Shown here in pieces: positions 25,548-35,092 of a stretch of 50,521 bases of DNA. Positions within the stretch are counted from its first letter, which is position 1, and each line of letters starts with the position of its first letter. The stretch comes from Gammaproteobacteria bacterium. Lineage in GTDB: Bacteria; Pseudomonadota; Gammaproteobacteria; Steroidobacterales; GCA-2729495. Position numbers and translations under genes: made by a program. The notes beneath the pieces were generated by a model, which did not search any database, was not told where the DNA came from, and saw only the letters and a program-made list of their open reading frames with translations. The stretch lies in the NCBI GenBank assembly GCA_020853135.1, contig JADYZO010000105.1, positions 1-50,521 of the forward strand. The letters run 5' to 3'.

Positions 25548-27482
25548 ATGCCAGCCAAGATTGTCGAGACCAAGCCCAAGGCGTTCAACCGGGTGTCCGT
25601 GGACCCGATCACCCTGGATATCATCGAGAACGCGATGCTCAATGCGCGTTACGAGATGGATGCGGTGCTGTTCCGCACCGCCATGTCGCCGGGCATCCGC
25701 GAGCAGCACGACGAATTCCCGATGATCGCCAACGTCGACGGCAAGATGGTCGTCGGCCAGTTCGGCAGCTTCATCTATGGATTCAAGGAAGCCTACAACG
25801 GCACCATCGAGGAAGGCGACATGTTCCTCACCACCGATCCCTATTCCTGCAAGGGTGCGGTGAGCCACATCAACGACTGGCTGCTGCTGCGGCCGATCTT
25901 CAAGGATGGCCGGCTGATCGCCTATGCCGCGATGTTCGGCCACATGACCGATGTGGGCGGCAAGGTGCCGGGCAGCCTGCCGACCGATGCACGCCAGATC
26001 TTCGAGGAGGGCATCCGCATCCCCCCGACCAAGATCTTCAGGAAGGACGTGCTGCAGGAAGACATCCTCAGCGTCATCCTGCACAACTGCCGCCTGCCGC
26101 ACTGGAACCGCAGCGACTTCAACGCCATCGTGGCCGCCATCCGCACCGCGGAGAAGCGCGTGGTCGAGATGGCCCGCCGCTTCGGTGACGACATCTACTA
26201 TTCGGCGCTGGAGGACCTGCTCGACCGCAACCGCCGCGCGATGGCCCACCTCATCAAGACCACGGTGCCGACGCGCAAGCAGTACTTCGAGGATTACATC
26301 TGCGACGATGGCATGGGCATGGGTCCGTACAAGATCCGCTGCACCATGTGGCGGGAGGGTGAAAAGGTCGTCTTCGACTTCACCGGCACGGACCCGCAGT
26401 CGATCAGTTCGGTGAACTTCTACCTCAACGAGGAGATGTTCAAGATGTTCTGTGGCGTCTATATGATCATGGTGTTCGACCCCAAGATCATGTTCAACGA
26501 CGGCTTCTATGACCTGATGGAGGTGCACATCCCGGAGGGTACGCTGCTCAAGCCGCGTGAGCCGGCGGCGCTGTCCTGCCGCACCCACGCGCTGGGCCGC
26601 CTGTTCGACGTGCTGGGCGGCCTGCTGGGCCAGGGCAATCCGGCGTTCCTCAACGCCGCCGGGTTCTCCGACAGCCCGCATTTCATGTATTCGGGCTACG
26701 ACAGGTCCGGCAAGTGGTTCCAGCTCTTCCAGATCGGTTTCGGCGGCGTTCCGGGCCGTCCCTTCGGTGACGGGCCGGACGGCCATTCCATGTGGCCGAG
26801 TTTCACCAACGTGCCCAACGAGTTCGTGGAGAGCTATTTCCCGCTGCGCATCGAGACCTACGAGACCATCCCGGACAGCGGTGGGGCGGGCAAGCACCGG
26901 GGCGGCAATGCCCTGCGTGTCGCCTATCGCTTCCTGGAGGACGGCGAGATCTCCATCCACGACGACCGCTGGCTGACCTACCCCTGGGGCGTCAATGGCG
27001 GCACGCCGGGCCAGCGCAGCCGCAAGGAACTGTGCCGGAAGGATGGCAGCAAGGCGGTCATCCCGTCCAAGTGTGACCGCATCCCGGTGAAGGAGGGCGA
27101 CCTGCTCTATTTCGACACCTGGGGCGGCGGCGGCTGGGGCGATGCCTACCAGCGCGATCCCGCGGCGGTCATCTTCGACGTCGAGGCCGGCCTGGTCACG
27201 GCCGCAGGCGCCAGGGCCAACTACGGCGTGGTGCTGAAGAAGGACGGCAGCCTGGATGGCAAGGCCACCGTCGCGTTGCGGGCGAAGCTCGCGAAGAAGC
27301 GCGGCAAGACCGCGATCTTCAACTTCGGCGGCAGCATCGCGGAACTGAAGAAGCGCTGCAAGGCGGAGACCGGCCTGCCGGCGCCCAGGCAGCCGGAGTT
27401 CCCGCGCTTCATCCAGGTGCAACAGGACACCAGGAAGAAGCCGGCAACGCGCAAGGCGCGCAAGGGCAGCAAGGCCGCCTGA
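25548..27482 (+). CDS. Hydantoinase/oxoprolinase family protein, HyuB-type subunit
   Basis: A 644-residue partner subunit. Family stretches include FRTAMSPGIREQHDEFPMI, FLTTDPYSCKGAVSHIND, FDFTGTDPQSISSVNFYL, ETYETIPDSGGAGKHRGGN and DTWGGGGWGDAYQRDP. Length is that of HyuB-type subunits and shorter than the large acetone carboxylase subunit (~775). No third, gamma-type subunit follows, which argues for an amide-opening or acetophenone/caprolactam-type member over acetone carboxylase. The C-terminal ~15 residues are very Lys/Arg-rich (DTRKKPATRKARKGSKAA), an unusual tail. GGGAG precedes the ATG, and the gap after hyuA is 27 bases. A strong terminator follows. Confidence 0.9.
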   Translation: MPAKIVETKPKAFNRVSVDPITLDIIENAMLNARYEMDAVLFRTAMSPGIREQHDEFPMIANVDGKMVVGQFGSFIYGFKEAYNGTIEEGDMFLTTDPYSCKGAVSHINDWLLLRPIFKDGRLIAYAAMFGHMTDVGGKVPGSLPTDARQIFEEGIRIPPTKIFRKDVLQEDILSVILHNCRLPHWNRSDFNAIVAAIRTAEKRVVEMARRFGDDIYYSALEDLLDRNRRAMAHLIKTTVPTRKQYFEDYICDDGMGMGPYKIRCTMWREGEKVVFDFTGTDPQSISSVNFYLNEEMFKMFCGVYMIMVFDPKIMFNDGFYDLMEVHIPEGTLLKPREPAALSCRTHALGRLFDVLGGLLGQGNPAFLNAAGFSDSPHFMYSGYDRSGKWFQLFQIGFGGVPGRPFGDGPDGHSMWPSFTNVPNEFVESYFPLRIETYETIPDSGGAGKHRGGNALRVAYRFLEDGEISIHDDRWLTYPWGVNGGTPGQRSRKELCRKDGSKAVIPSKCDRIPVKEGDLLYFDTWGGGGWGDAYQRDPAAVIFDVEAGLVTAAGARANYGVVLKKDGSLDGKATVALRAKLAKKRGKTAIFNFGGSIAELKKRCKAETGLPAPRQPEFPRFIQVQQDTRKKPATRKARKGSKAA

Positions 27483-27502
27483 GCCTCAGGGCATGACGGT
27501 TG

Positions 27503-27542
27503 AAGGCCGGGTGCCGTCCGCAGGAGGGCACCCGGCCTTTTT
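27503..27542 (+). terminator. Rho-independent terminator after hyuB
   Basis: A 13-bp stem, AAGGCCGGGTGCC (27503-27515) pairing with GGCACCCGGCCTT (27527-27539), an 11-base loop, and a run of five T to 27542. It sits between hyuB and the end of the convergent IclR gene. On the minus strand the stem is not followed by T, so it works best for hyuB. Confidence 0.88.
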
Positions 27543-28387
27543 CATGGGCCGGGCCGCGCGGCCGGCTGGATGGCCACGATCGGGGGCTGGCCCGCGGCGG
27601 CCCGGGCATCCTGTTCGGCCTGCCACATGAATTCCTCGCCGATCTTCGTGGCGGTCGCCTTCAGCCGGGGGATGAAGCGCTCGATGCCCTCGGCCTCGGT
27701 GATCGCGGTGCAGGCGAAGCGGATGGTCACCGCGGCCAGGAGCCGATCGCCGGCCAGGACCGGCACCGAGAGGCTGATCTCATCGGCGACGCGCCGCGCG
27801 CGGCGGCTGGAGGAGAAGCCGCGTCGGCGGACTTCGGCCAGCGCCTCGTTCACCTTCCTGCGGTTGTGGGCGGGCTTGTCCTCGTCACGCCGCGACTTCG
27901 CCAGCAGGTCGAGTATGGCCACCCGCTGTTCCTCGGGCGAGAACGCCAGGTAGACCAGGCCGGCAGCCGAGGCCAGGATCGGCACACGGAAACCGGGGCC
28001 GCGCTTTTCAACCGCGAGGGGACTGCGGTGGTCTGTGGTCTGGCGGATGAGCATGGTGGAGCCGGAGAGGGTGGCGACGGCGATGGGCCAGACCAGTTCA
28101 TTGCACAGTTCGTGGATGTAGGGGCGCGCGATCTGCGTCACCCAGGCCTCGTCATCGAAGCCGTCACTGAGACCACGCACCATGATCGTCAGGCGGTAGC
28201 GCTCATCGGCAGCGGCACGATAGGCGTAGCCGGCGGCGCAGAGGGTCTCCAGCACGCGATAGGTAGTCGTGCGCGGCAGGCCAATGGCCGCGGCCACCTC
28301 GGAGACCGTGGCGCCGTTTTGCAGGTTGAGCACATGCAGCACTTCGAGGCCGCGCTGGAGCGCGCGTATGGGGCGTGTGGAGGGCAT
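27542..28387 (-). CDS. IclR-family transcriptional regulator
   Basis: A 281-residue regulator. The N-terminal winged helix-turn-helix is ~8-70 (LQRGLEVLHVLN, then GATVSEVAAAIGLPRTTTYRVLETL in part). The C-terminal ligand-binding domain is ~85-265, with VPILASAAGLVYLAFSPEE and the typical RGFSSS and ISLSVPVLAGDRLLAAVTI. The overall look is closest to MhpR-like activators of aromatic-acid catabolism, though that does not identify the ligand. Its promoter overlaps a 31-bp palindrome, suggesting autoregulation and control of the divergent aldo/keto reductase gene. It converges on hyuB, so it may govern genes on both sides. Confidence 0.9.
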   Translation of the reverse strand: MPSTRPIRALQRGLEVLHVLNLQNGATVSEVAAAIGLPRTTTYRVLETLCAAGYAYRAAADERYRLTIMVRGLSDGFDDEAWVTQIARPYIHELCNELVWPIAVATLSGSTMLIRQTTDHRSPLAVEKRGPGFRVPILASAAGLVYLAFSPEEQRVAILDLLAKSRRDEDKPAHNRRKVNEALAEVRRRGFSSSRRARRVADEISLSVPVLAGDRLLAAVTIRFACTAITEAEGIERFIPRLKATATKIGEEFMWQAEQDARAAAGQPPIVAIQPAARPGP

Positions 28388-28422
28388 TGTGTTTGAATCG
28401 AAACCAATCCGACAGGTGGTCG

Positions 28423-28451
28423 ATGATAGTCGCGCCTGGCGCCCTTGCCAA
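28423..28451 (-). promoter_or_regulatory. Predicted promoter of the IclR gene
   Basis: On the minus strand TTGGCA (28451-28446), 17 bases, TATCAT (28428-28423). This is one of the best sigma-70 matches in the window, about 36 bases before the start codon. Its -35 forms the centre of the long palindrome. Confidence 0.65.
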
Positions 28452-28463
28452 GGGCGCCAGGCG
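28433..28463. promoter_or_regulatory. 31-bp perfect palindrome, probable operator
   Basis: CGCCTGGCGCCCTT (28433-28446), three bases GCC, then AAGGGCGCCAGGCG (28450-28463), a perfect 14-bp inverted repeat. It covers the -35 and spacer of the IclR promoter and lies seven bases upstream of an extended -10 facing the aldo/keto reductase. No T-run follows on either strand, so an operator is likelier than a terminator. Confidence 0.6.
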
Positions 28464-28469
28464 GGCGTT

Positions 28470-28478
28470 TGCTAGAGT
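28470..28478 (+). promoter_or_regulatory. Extended -10 candidate for the aldo/keto reductase
   Basis: TG-C-TAGAGT (28470-28478) matches the extended -10 form. There is no -35 at standard spacing; the nearest TTGCCA is 22 bases away. Transcription would start near 28485, right before a GC-rich inverted repeat. Confidence 0.4.
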
Positions 28479-28483
28479 GTGGC

Positions 28484-28516
28484 CCGGCCGGCACCGGATA
28501 TCCCGGGGCCGGCCGG
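28484..28516 (+). repeat. Inverted repeat in the aldo/keto reductase leader
   Basis: CCGGCCGGC (28484-28492) pairs perfectly with GCCGGCCGG (28508-28516) across a 15-base loop that itself holds CCGG-ATAT-CCCGG. It would fold in the 5' leader of the reductase mRNA. No T-run follows. Confidence 0.6.
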
Positions 28517-28553
28517 TTCACGATGGTCTTTCGCATGAAAGCGCTTTAATAGC

Positions 28554-29615
28554 ATGAAATACAAATCATTAGGCCTCAGCAACCTGTGGGTGTCCGAGCT
28601 GTGCCTGGGTACCATGACCTTTGGCGAGGAGGCGGGCCTCGGTGCGGCCAGGCCCGCGTGCCAGGCGGTGTTCGACGGCTTCATCGAGGCCGGTGGCAAC
28701 TTCATCGATACCGCCAACGTCTACAACCAGGGCACCAGCGAGCGGATGCTTGGCGAGTTCATCGCCACCGGGCGTGACCGGCTGGTCATCGCCACCAAGT
28801 ACAGCCTCAGCACGGATGGCCGCGACCCCAACGCGGGCGGGAACCACCGCAAGAACCTGGTCCAGGCGCTGGAGGCCAGCCTGCGCCGGCTGGGCACGCC
28901 CTACGTCGATCTCCATTGGGTGCACGGCTGGGATGCCAGCACCGGACTCGCCGAGCTGATGCGGGCGCTGGACGACCAGGTGCGGGCCGGCAAGGTGCTG
29001 CATCTGGGCATTTCCAATGCACCAGCCTGGGTGATCGCCAGCGCGAACACGCTGGCCATCGAACGCGGCTGGACGCCGTTCACGGCGATGCAGCTGCACT
29101 ACAACCTGGTCGAGCGCAGCATCGAGCGGGACTTCTTCGCCCTCGCGCAAGCGCAGGACATGGCCATTGCACCCTGGAGCCCGCTGGCCGGCGGCCTGCT
29201 GACCGGGAAGTTCGAGGCGACGGCACCCGCTGCCGGACGCGCAGGGGCGCGGCTGAGCCAGGCGCCGCGCGCCGCGCGCATGCTCACGGAGCGCAACCGC
29301 CGGGTGGCCGCCGCACTGGCCGCCATGGCGCGGGAGATCGGCTGCCAGCCGGCGCAGCTGGCGCTTGCCTGGCTCTGCCAGCGCAATCCGGCGGTCACGG
29401 TGGTCCCCATCATCGGCGCGCGAAACCGCCGCCAGCTGGACGAGAACCTGGGATGCCTGGAACTGCGGCTAACGGCCGGGCAGATTGCGCAGCTGGACGG
29501 CATTTCCGCGCTGGAGCCGGAGTACCCCGAGGCGCTCCTCGCCGGCGAACTGTTCCAGAACCTGATGCATGGCGAGGCGTTGCCGCGCCTGCTGCGCAAG
29601 CCCTGCCGCGGCTGA
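28554..29615 (+). CDS. Aldo/keto reductase
   Basis: A 353-residue NADPH-type (beta/alpha)8 oxidoreductase that interconverts carbonyl and alcohol groups. The catalytic tetrad is visible: Asp52 and Tyr57 in FIDTANVYNQGTSE, Lys82 in IATKYS, His124 in DLHWVHGWD. Cofactor-binding PIIGARNRRQLDENLGCLEL lies near the C-terminus. The length and N-terminus (MKYKSLGLSNLWVSELCLGT) fit the YajO/YghZ-like group. The ATG at 28554 lacks a Shine-Dalgarno sequence; a four-codon frame MKAL ends five bases ahead. It faces an aldehyde dehydrogenase tail-to-tail. Confidence 0.9.
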   Translation: MKYKSLGLSNLWVSELCLGTMTFGEEAGLGAARPACQAVFDGFIEAGGNFIDTANVYNQGTSERMLGEFIATGRDRLVIATKYSLSTDGRDPNAGGNHRKNLVQALEASLRRLGTPYVDLHWVHGWDASTGLAELMRALDDQVRAGKVLHLGISNAPAWVIASANTLAIERGWTPFTAMQLHYNLVERSIERDFFALAQAQDMAIAPWSPLAGGLLTGKFEATAPAAGRAGARLSQAPRAARMLTERNRRVAAALAAMAREIGCQPAQLALAWLCQRNPAVTVVPIIGARNRRQLDENLGCLELRLTAGQIAQLDGISALEPEYPEALLAGELFQNLMHGEALPRLLRKPCRG

Positions 29616-29625
29616 GTGGTGCACT

Positions 29626-29655
29626 GCCCGGGGCGGGCCTGCCTGCCCCGGGCAC
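29626..29655. terminator. Hairpin between convergent reductase and dehydrogenase genes
   Basis: TGCCCGGGGC (29626-29635) and GCCCCGGGCA (29646-29655), a perfect 10-bp stem with a 10-base loop, midway in the 61-base gap. No T-run on either side, so it may slow polymerase from both directions or need Rho. Confidence 0.5.
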
Positions 29656-29676
29656 GCAGGGCCCTGCCCACGCCCG

Positions 29677-31185
29677 TCAGAAGATGACGGTCGTCGCCTT
29701 GGTCTTCAGGTAGGCGTCGAGGCCCTCCCGCCCGAATTCACGGCCCCAGCCGGACTGGCGGTTGCCGCCGAAGGGAATCGCCGGATCGACCGCGGCATGG
29801 CAGTTGATGCTGACCTGGCCGGAGTCGATCAGGTTCACCATCTTGTGGGCGACGGAGATGTCGCGGGTCCAGACGCTGCCGGAGAGGCCATAGATCGTCT
29901 TGTTGGCCTCGGCCGCCACCGCCCCGAGGTCGCCGTCACCGAAAGACTGGATGCAGAGCACGGGTCCGAAGATTTCCTCGCGCGCGATCCTCATGTCCAT
30001 GCTGGTGCGTGCAAACACCGTCGGGCGCACGAAGAAACCCTTGCCCGCGGGGGCCTCGCCGCCGCAGACCAGTTCGGCGCCCGACTGGCGCCCGTCGGCG
30101 ATGTAGGCCATCACCCGCTGGCGCTGCGCGGCCGAGATCAGCGGACCGAGGTCCGAGTCGGGCGAGAGTCCGGGGCCCAGGCGCATGGCATTGGCGGCCT
30201 TCGCGATGCCCTCGACCACCTGGTCGAACACGTCGTCGTGGACGAACAGGCGCGTGCTGGCCATGCAATTCTGGCCCTGCAGGAAGAAGGCGCCCCGGGT
30301 CGCGCCCGGGATCACGCGTTTGAGGTCGGCGTCGGGGAACACGACGAACGGGGACTTGCCGCCCAGTTCCAGCGTCACGCGCTTGAGATTGCCAGCCGCG
30401 GCCAGGAGGATCTTCCTGCCGACTGCAGTCGAGCCGGTGAAGGCAATCTTGTCGACGCCTTCGTGGGCGGCCAGTGCGGCACCGGCGTCATGCCCATAGG
30501 CCGGGACGATGTTCACCACGCCGGCGGGGATGCCGGTCTTGCTGATGATCTCGCCGAGCAGCAGGGCGGTGAGCGGGGTGAGCTCGGCGGGCTTGAGCAC
30601 CACCGTGCAGCCTGCGGCGAGCGCGGGCGCGAGCTTCAGCACGGCCATGATGAGCGGCGAGTTCCAGGGCACGATGGCACCGACGACGCCGATCGGCTCG
30701 CGCCGCGTGTAGGTGAGCGACTCGCCGTTCGGCACGTCGTGCGGCTGCACCGGGATCGTCTCGCCGAGGATCTTGGTGCACCAGCCGCCGTAGTAGCGCA
30801 GGAAGTCGCAACCGAACTTCGCGATGGAGTAGTGCGCGATCGGCCGCGGCATGCCGTTGTCGAGCACCTCCAGTTCGACCGCCAGATCGAGGTGCGCCTC
30901 GAGCTGGTCGGCCAGCCGGAAGAGCAGCCGCGAGCGCTGGTGCGAGCCGATGCGCGACCACTCGCCCTCGAAGGCGGCACGGGCCGCGGCCACGGCGCGG
31001 TCGATGTCCTTCGGCCCCCCGCGGGCGACGGTGGCAATCCGTGCCTCCGTGGCCGGGTCGAACACCTCGATGTCACCCGGTTCCGCCGGGTCCACCCACT
31101 GGCCGCCGATGAAGAGCTGGTGGCGGCGGGCCAGGAAATCGCGGGCCGCCTGGGACGGGGTGATGCTCTGGGACGGGGCGCTCAT
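29677..31185 (-). CDS. NAD(P)-dependent aldehyde dehydrogenase
   Basis: A 502-residue ALDH-superfamily enzyme oxidising an aldehyde to the acid. All key residues are present: Asn175 in VPWNSPL, Lys198 in LKPAE for cofactor binding, Glu273 in TLELGGKSPF, nucleophile Cys307 in QGQNCMAST, and PFGGNRQSGWGRE near the end. The start at 31185 has AAAGGA seven bases upstream and gives the normal length; an earlier in-frame ATG at 31251 would add 22 residues lacking similarity. It is divergent from the MFS gene, with 82 bases between. It is a general family member and the aldehyde is not predictable, but pairing with a reductase and transporter suggests a catabolic use. Confidence 0.92.
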   Translation of the reverse strand: MSAPSQSITPSQAARDFLARRHQLFIGGQWVDPAEPGDIEVFDPATEARIATVARGGPKDIDRAVAAARAAFEGEWSRIGSHQRSRLLFRLADQLEAHLDLAVELEVLDNGMPRPIAHYSIAKFGCDFLRYYGGWCTKILGETIPVQPHDVPNGESLTYTRREPIGVVGAIVPWNSPLIMAVLKLAPALAAGCTVVLKPAELTPLTALLLGEIISKTGIPAGVVNIVPAYGHDAGAALAAHEGVDKIAFTGSTAVGRKILLAAAGNLKRVTLELGGKSPFVVFPDADLKRVIPGATRGAFFLQGQNCMASTRLFVHDDVFDQVVEGIAKAANAMRLGPGLSPDSDLGPLISAAQRQRVMAYIADGRQSGAELVCGGEAPAGKGFFVRPTVFARTSMDMRIAREEIFGPVLCIQSFGDGDLGAVAAEANKTIYGLSGSVWTRDISVAHKMVNLIDSGQVSINCHAAVDPAIPFGGNRQSGWGREFGREGLDAYLKTKATTVIF

Positions 31186-31267
31186 GTGCAGGTCCTTTGC
31201 GTGCGGCTGTGCGGGACGGGGGCGGGCCAGCATAATTGGCGGGTCCTTCACGAATCAAGGCGCGCGC

Positions 31268-32622
<1,355 letters not shown>

Positions 32623-32626
<4 letters not shown>

Positions 32627-33111
32627 CGATGACGATCAAAGTCGGCGACCGCATGCCCGAGGGCAGCTTCGGCATCATGACCAAGGACGGTCCGGGCAGC
32701 CTGTCCGCTGCGGACCTGTTCAATGGCAAGACGGTCGTGCTGTTTGCCGTCCCCGGTGCCTTCACGCCCACCTGCTCGATGAACCACCTGCCGGGCTACC
32801 TCAAGCATGCCGCCGAGATCAGGGCGAAGGGCGTGGACACCATCGCCTGCATGGCGGTGAACGACAGCTTCGTCATGGATGCCTGGGGCAGGGACAAGCA
32901 GGTCGGCGACCGGGTGCTGATGCTGGCCGACGGCAATGCCGCGTACACCCGCGCCCTCGGCCTTGAACTCGATGCGAGCGGCTTTGGCATGGGCCAGCGC
33001 AGCCAGCGCTTCGCGATCGTCGTGAAGAATGGCGTGGTCGCCCAGCTGCACGTCGAGGCACCGCGTGAATTCAAGGTAAGTGCCGCCGAGAACATCCTGA
33101 AAAACCTGTAA
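32623..33111 (+). CDS. Peroxiredoxin of the Prx5 type
   Basis: A 162-residue thiol peroxidase that reduces hydroperoxides. The peroxidatic cysteine is Cys51 in PGAFTPTCSMNHLPGY, the Prx5/redoxin signature. A second cysteine at ~76 (DTIACMAVND) is where this family often has one; whether it is the resolving residue is unclear. VVKNGVVAQLHVEAPREFKVSAAENIL is the typical C-terminal part (read in two pieces). There are two possible starts, 32623 and 32629, two codons apart; the first overlaps the MFS stop by four bases. Confidence 0.93.
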
Positions 33112-33142
33112 AAACAACTCGATTCCCGGAGACGACTGTCAC

Positions 33143-33163
33143 GGCCGGCGGTGGACGCCGGCC
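33143..33163 (+). repeat. Hairpin-forming inverted repeat after the peroxiredoxin gene
   Basis: GGCCGGCG (33143-33150), loop GTGGA, CGCCGGCC (33156-33163). There is no T-run, and it is 22 bases before the ATG of the membrane-protein gene. It may be a processing or pausing site. Confidence 0.55.
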
Positions 33164-33185
33164 GGCCCGGGCCAGCGGGGATTCC

Positions 33186-33893
33186 ATGGAAGACGCACTC
33201 CACACCATGCCGGTGACACTGCCGATGGGCCACGCGCTGGTGAAGTACCTGCACGTGCTGTTGTTCGTGTACTGGCTCGGCGCCGATGCCGGCGTGTTCT
33301 ACTCCAGCAACTTCGTCATCAATGACAAGCTGACGAAGGAAGCCCGGCTCACCGCCTTCAGGATCTTCATCAACCTCGACATGCTGCCGCGCTACTGCCT
33401 GGCGCTGATGCTGACGGTGGGCGGCATCCTCGCGGAGTTCGTCGGCTACGAGCATCCGCTCTGGCAGATGATCGGCATCGTGGCGCTCGGTCCCATCTGG
33501 GTCTGGGTGGTCCATCTGGTGCATGCGAAGGAGGGCACCGGGTTCGGTCGCATGCTGGCGAAGGGTGACTATTACTTCCGTGCCGTCATGATCGTCGCGC
33601 TCGTCGCCTCGGTGGTGTACCACTGGAGCACGGGTCCGCTGCGGCCCTACCCCTGGCTGGCCGCGAAGCTGCTCATCTTCGCCTTCCTGATCTTCTGCGG
33701 ATTCATGGTCCGCAGGAATATCCCGCCGTTCATCGAAGGCTTCCGCACGATGGCAGCCCAGGGGGCGACGCCGGCCAGCGACAGGCAGATGTTCGACGGC
33801 ATCATGGCCTGCCGCCCGTATGTCTGGGCGATCTGGGCCGGCGTGGCGCTGTCGGCCTTCATCGGCATCTGGAAGCCGGGCGCCGGCGCCTGA
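33186..33893 (+). CDS. Six-helix membrane protein of unknown function
   Basis: A 235-residue integral membrane protein with six predicted helices: ~16-36, ~70-88, ~93-113, ~130-147, ~155-176 and ~213-231. Histidines sit in or near several helices (GHALVKYLHVLLF, WVVHLVHAKEG, VVYHWSTG). That could allow heme or metal binding, as in CopD-like or cytochrome-b-type membrane proteins, but no firm motif is present. I do not recognise a named family. It lies 74 bases after the peroxiredoxin with GGGG close before the ATG, and is probably in the same operon. It ends in a palindrome shared with the convergent exporter gene. Confidence 0.8.
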   Translation: MEDALHTMPVTLPMGHALVKYLHVLLFVYWLGADAGVFYSSNFVINDKLTKEARLTAFRIFINLDMLPRYCLALMLTVGGILAEFVGYEHPLWQMIGIVALGPIWVWVVHLVHAKEGTGFGRMLAKGDYYFRAVMIVALVASVVYHWSTGPLRPYPWLAAKLLIFAFLIFCGFMVRRNIPPFIEGFRTMAAQGATPASDRQMFDGIMACRPYVWAIWAGVALSAFIGIWKPGAGA

Positions 33894-33905
33894 GCCGGCT
33901 CAGGC
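33888..33905. repeat. 18-bp palindrome containing both stops of convergent genes
   Basis: GCCTGAGCC then GGCTCAGGC, a perfect palindrome with no loop. It holds the TGA of the membrane protein (33891-33893) and the TGA of the Bcr-like gene (33902-33900). It may act as a compact transcription barrier. Confidence 0.6.
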
Positions 33906-35090
33906 CGCGGTGGCGCTGCGCGCCATCCACCAGGCTGCCGTGGTCGCCGCCGCGGATGCCGCAATCAGCCATGCGACCGGGCTGAACGACCCGACATACA
34001 CCTCGCCGGAGATGATGCTGAAGCTGCCGCTGACCACCAGCGCCAGCGAGCCCGACAGCCCGGAGGCGGTGCCGGCGATGTCAGGCCGGTGGTTCACGGT
34101 CCCGGCCGCCGCGAGTGGTGCCTGGACACCGGCCGCCAGCATCATCACCGCCAGCGGCAGCAGCAGCCCCGGGAGCGTGACCCCGAAGACCGAGGTGGCC
34201 AGGGCCAGTGCGCTGCCGCCGCCTGCCGAGGCGAGCGTGGTCCAGCGCAGGACCGGCATCAGGCCGGCACCGGTGGCCAGACGCCCGCCGAGCGCGGCAC
34301 CGCCGATGTACAGCGTGCCCATCGTCCCCCAGACGATGCCAAAGGCCCGCTGGTCGAGCCCGAGGTGCTCCTGGAACACGATGGCGCCGACGGCCAGGAA
34401 GGCAAAGAAGCAGCCCTGGGTGAAGGCGTACATCAGCGTGTAGCCCATGAAGACGCGCGAGGCCAGCAGCGCGCGGTAGTTGCCGGTCCAGCCGGTGCCA
34501 GCCGGGGCGGTGAGGGCGGATGGCACCCGCGTTTCCTCCAGGCGCGTGCCGAGCGCCATGGTCACCCCGAAGCCGAGCACCGCGCTGGCGGCAAACACCG
34601 CCGGCGGACCGGCCCAGGCGCCGAGCAGGCCACCGATGGCAGGCCCGAGCACGGGCGCCACGCCCATGGCCGCCCCGATCCAGGCGAGCGCCTGCACGGC
34701 ACCCAGCGCATCGTGGGTATCGCGCACGATGGCGCGGGAGCCGACCGTCCCGACGCTGACGCCCAGCGCCTGGAGGACGCGCATGAGGATCAGCACGACG
34801 AAATCCTGGCTCAGCATGCAGCCGAGACTGGCCAGCGTGAACAGGCTGAAACCCGCGAGCATCACCGGGCGGCGGCCGATGCGATCCGACAGCGCACCGG
34901 CCATCGGCTGGCCCACGCCGAGCCCGAACAGGTAGCTGGCGATGAGGTACTGCGCCTGGCCGTGGCCGACGTGGTAGTAGCTGGCGACCTCCGCCAGCGT
35001 CGGCACCACCACGATCATGCCGAACGGCGAGAGCAGGCTCGCCAGGCTGAGCAGCGCCAGCAGGGGTCGCGGTGCCGCGACGTTCGCCAA
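33900..35090 (-). CDS. Bcr/CflA-family multidrug MFS exporter
   Basis: A 396-residue, 12-helix transporter of the drug:H+ antiporter DHA1 group. The loop 2-3 motif [38 protein letters not shown] in helix 4, and [13 protein letters not shown] in helix 5 identify it. It begins with TTG at 35090, two bases after the etfA stop. No good Shine-Dalgarno sequence is seen, so translation probably depends on coupling. A later ATG would cut into helix 1. Association with electron-transfer flavoprotein genes is unusual and hints at export of something related to the ETF-linked pathway; that is inference. Confidence 0.87.
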   Translation of the reverse strand: MANVAAPRPLLALLSLASLLSPFGMIVVVPTLAEVASYYHVGHGQAQYLIASYLFGLGVGQPMAGALSDRIGRRPVMLAGFSLFTLASLGCMLSQDFVVLILMRVLQALGVSVGTVGSRAIVRDTHDALGAVQALAWIGAAMGVAPVLGPAIGGLLGAWAGPPAVFAASAVLGFGVTMALGTRLEETRVPSALTAPAGTGWTGNYRALLASRVFMGYTLMYAFTQGCFFAFLAVGAIVFQEHLGLDQRAFGIVWGTMGTLYIGGAALGGRLATGAGLMPVLRWTTLASAGGGSALALATSVFGVTLPGLLLPLAVMMLAAGVQAPLAAAGTVNHRPDIAGTASGLSGSLALVVSGSFSIISGEVYVGSFSPVAWLIAASAAATTAAWWMARSATAA

Positions 35091-35092
35091 CG

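Noticed and set aside
22809-27422. A 1537-codon open frame on the minus strand opposite the lyase, hyuA and hyuB
   Set aside because: Low-complexity His/Ala/Arg-rich translation with no domain; the opposite strand encodes clear conserved proteins in good ribosome-site context. It arises from GC-rich third positions.
28433-28463. The 31-bp palindrome as a Rho-independent terminator
   Set aside because: There is no T-run on either strand and no gene reads into it; it lies on a strong promoter between divergent genes.
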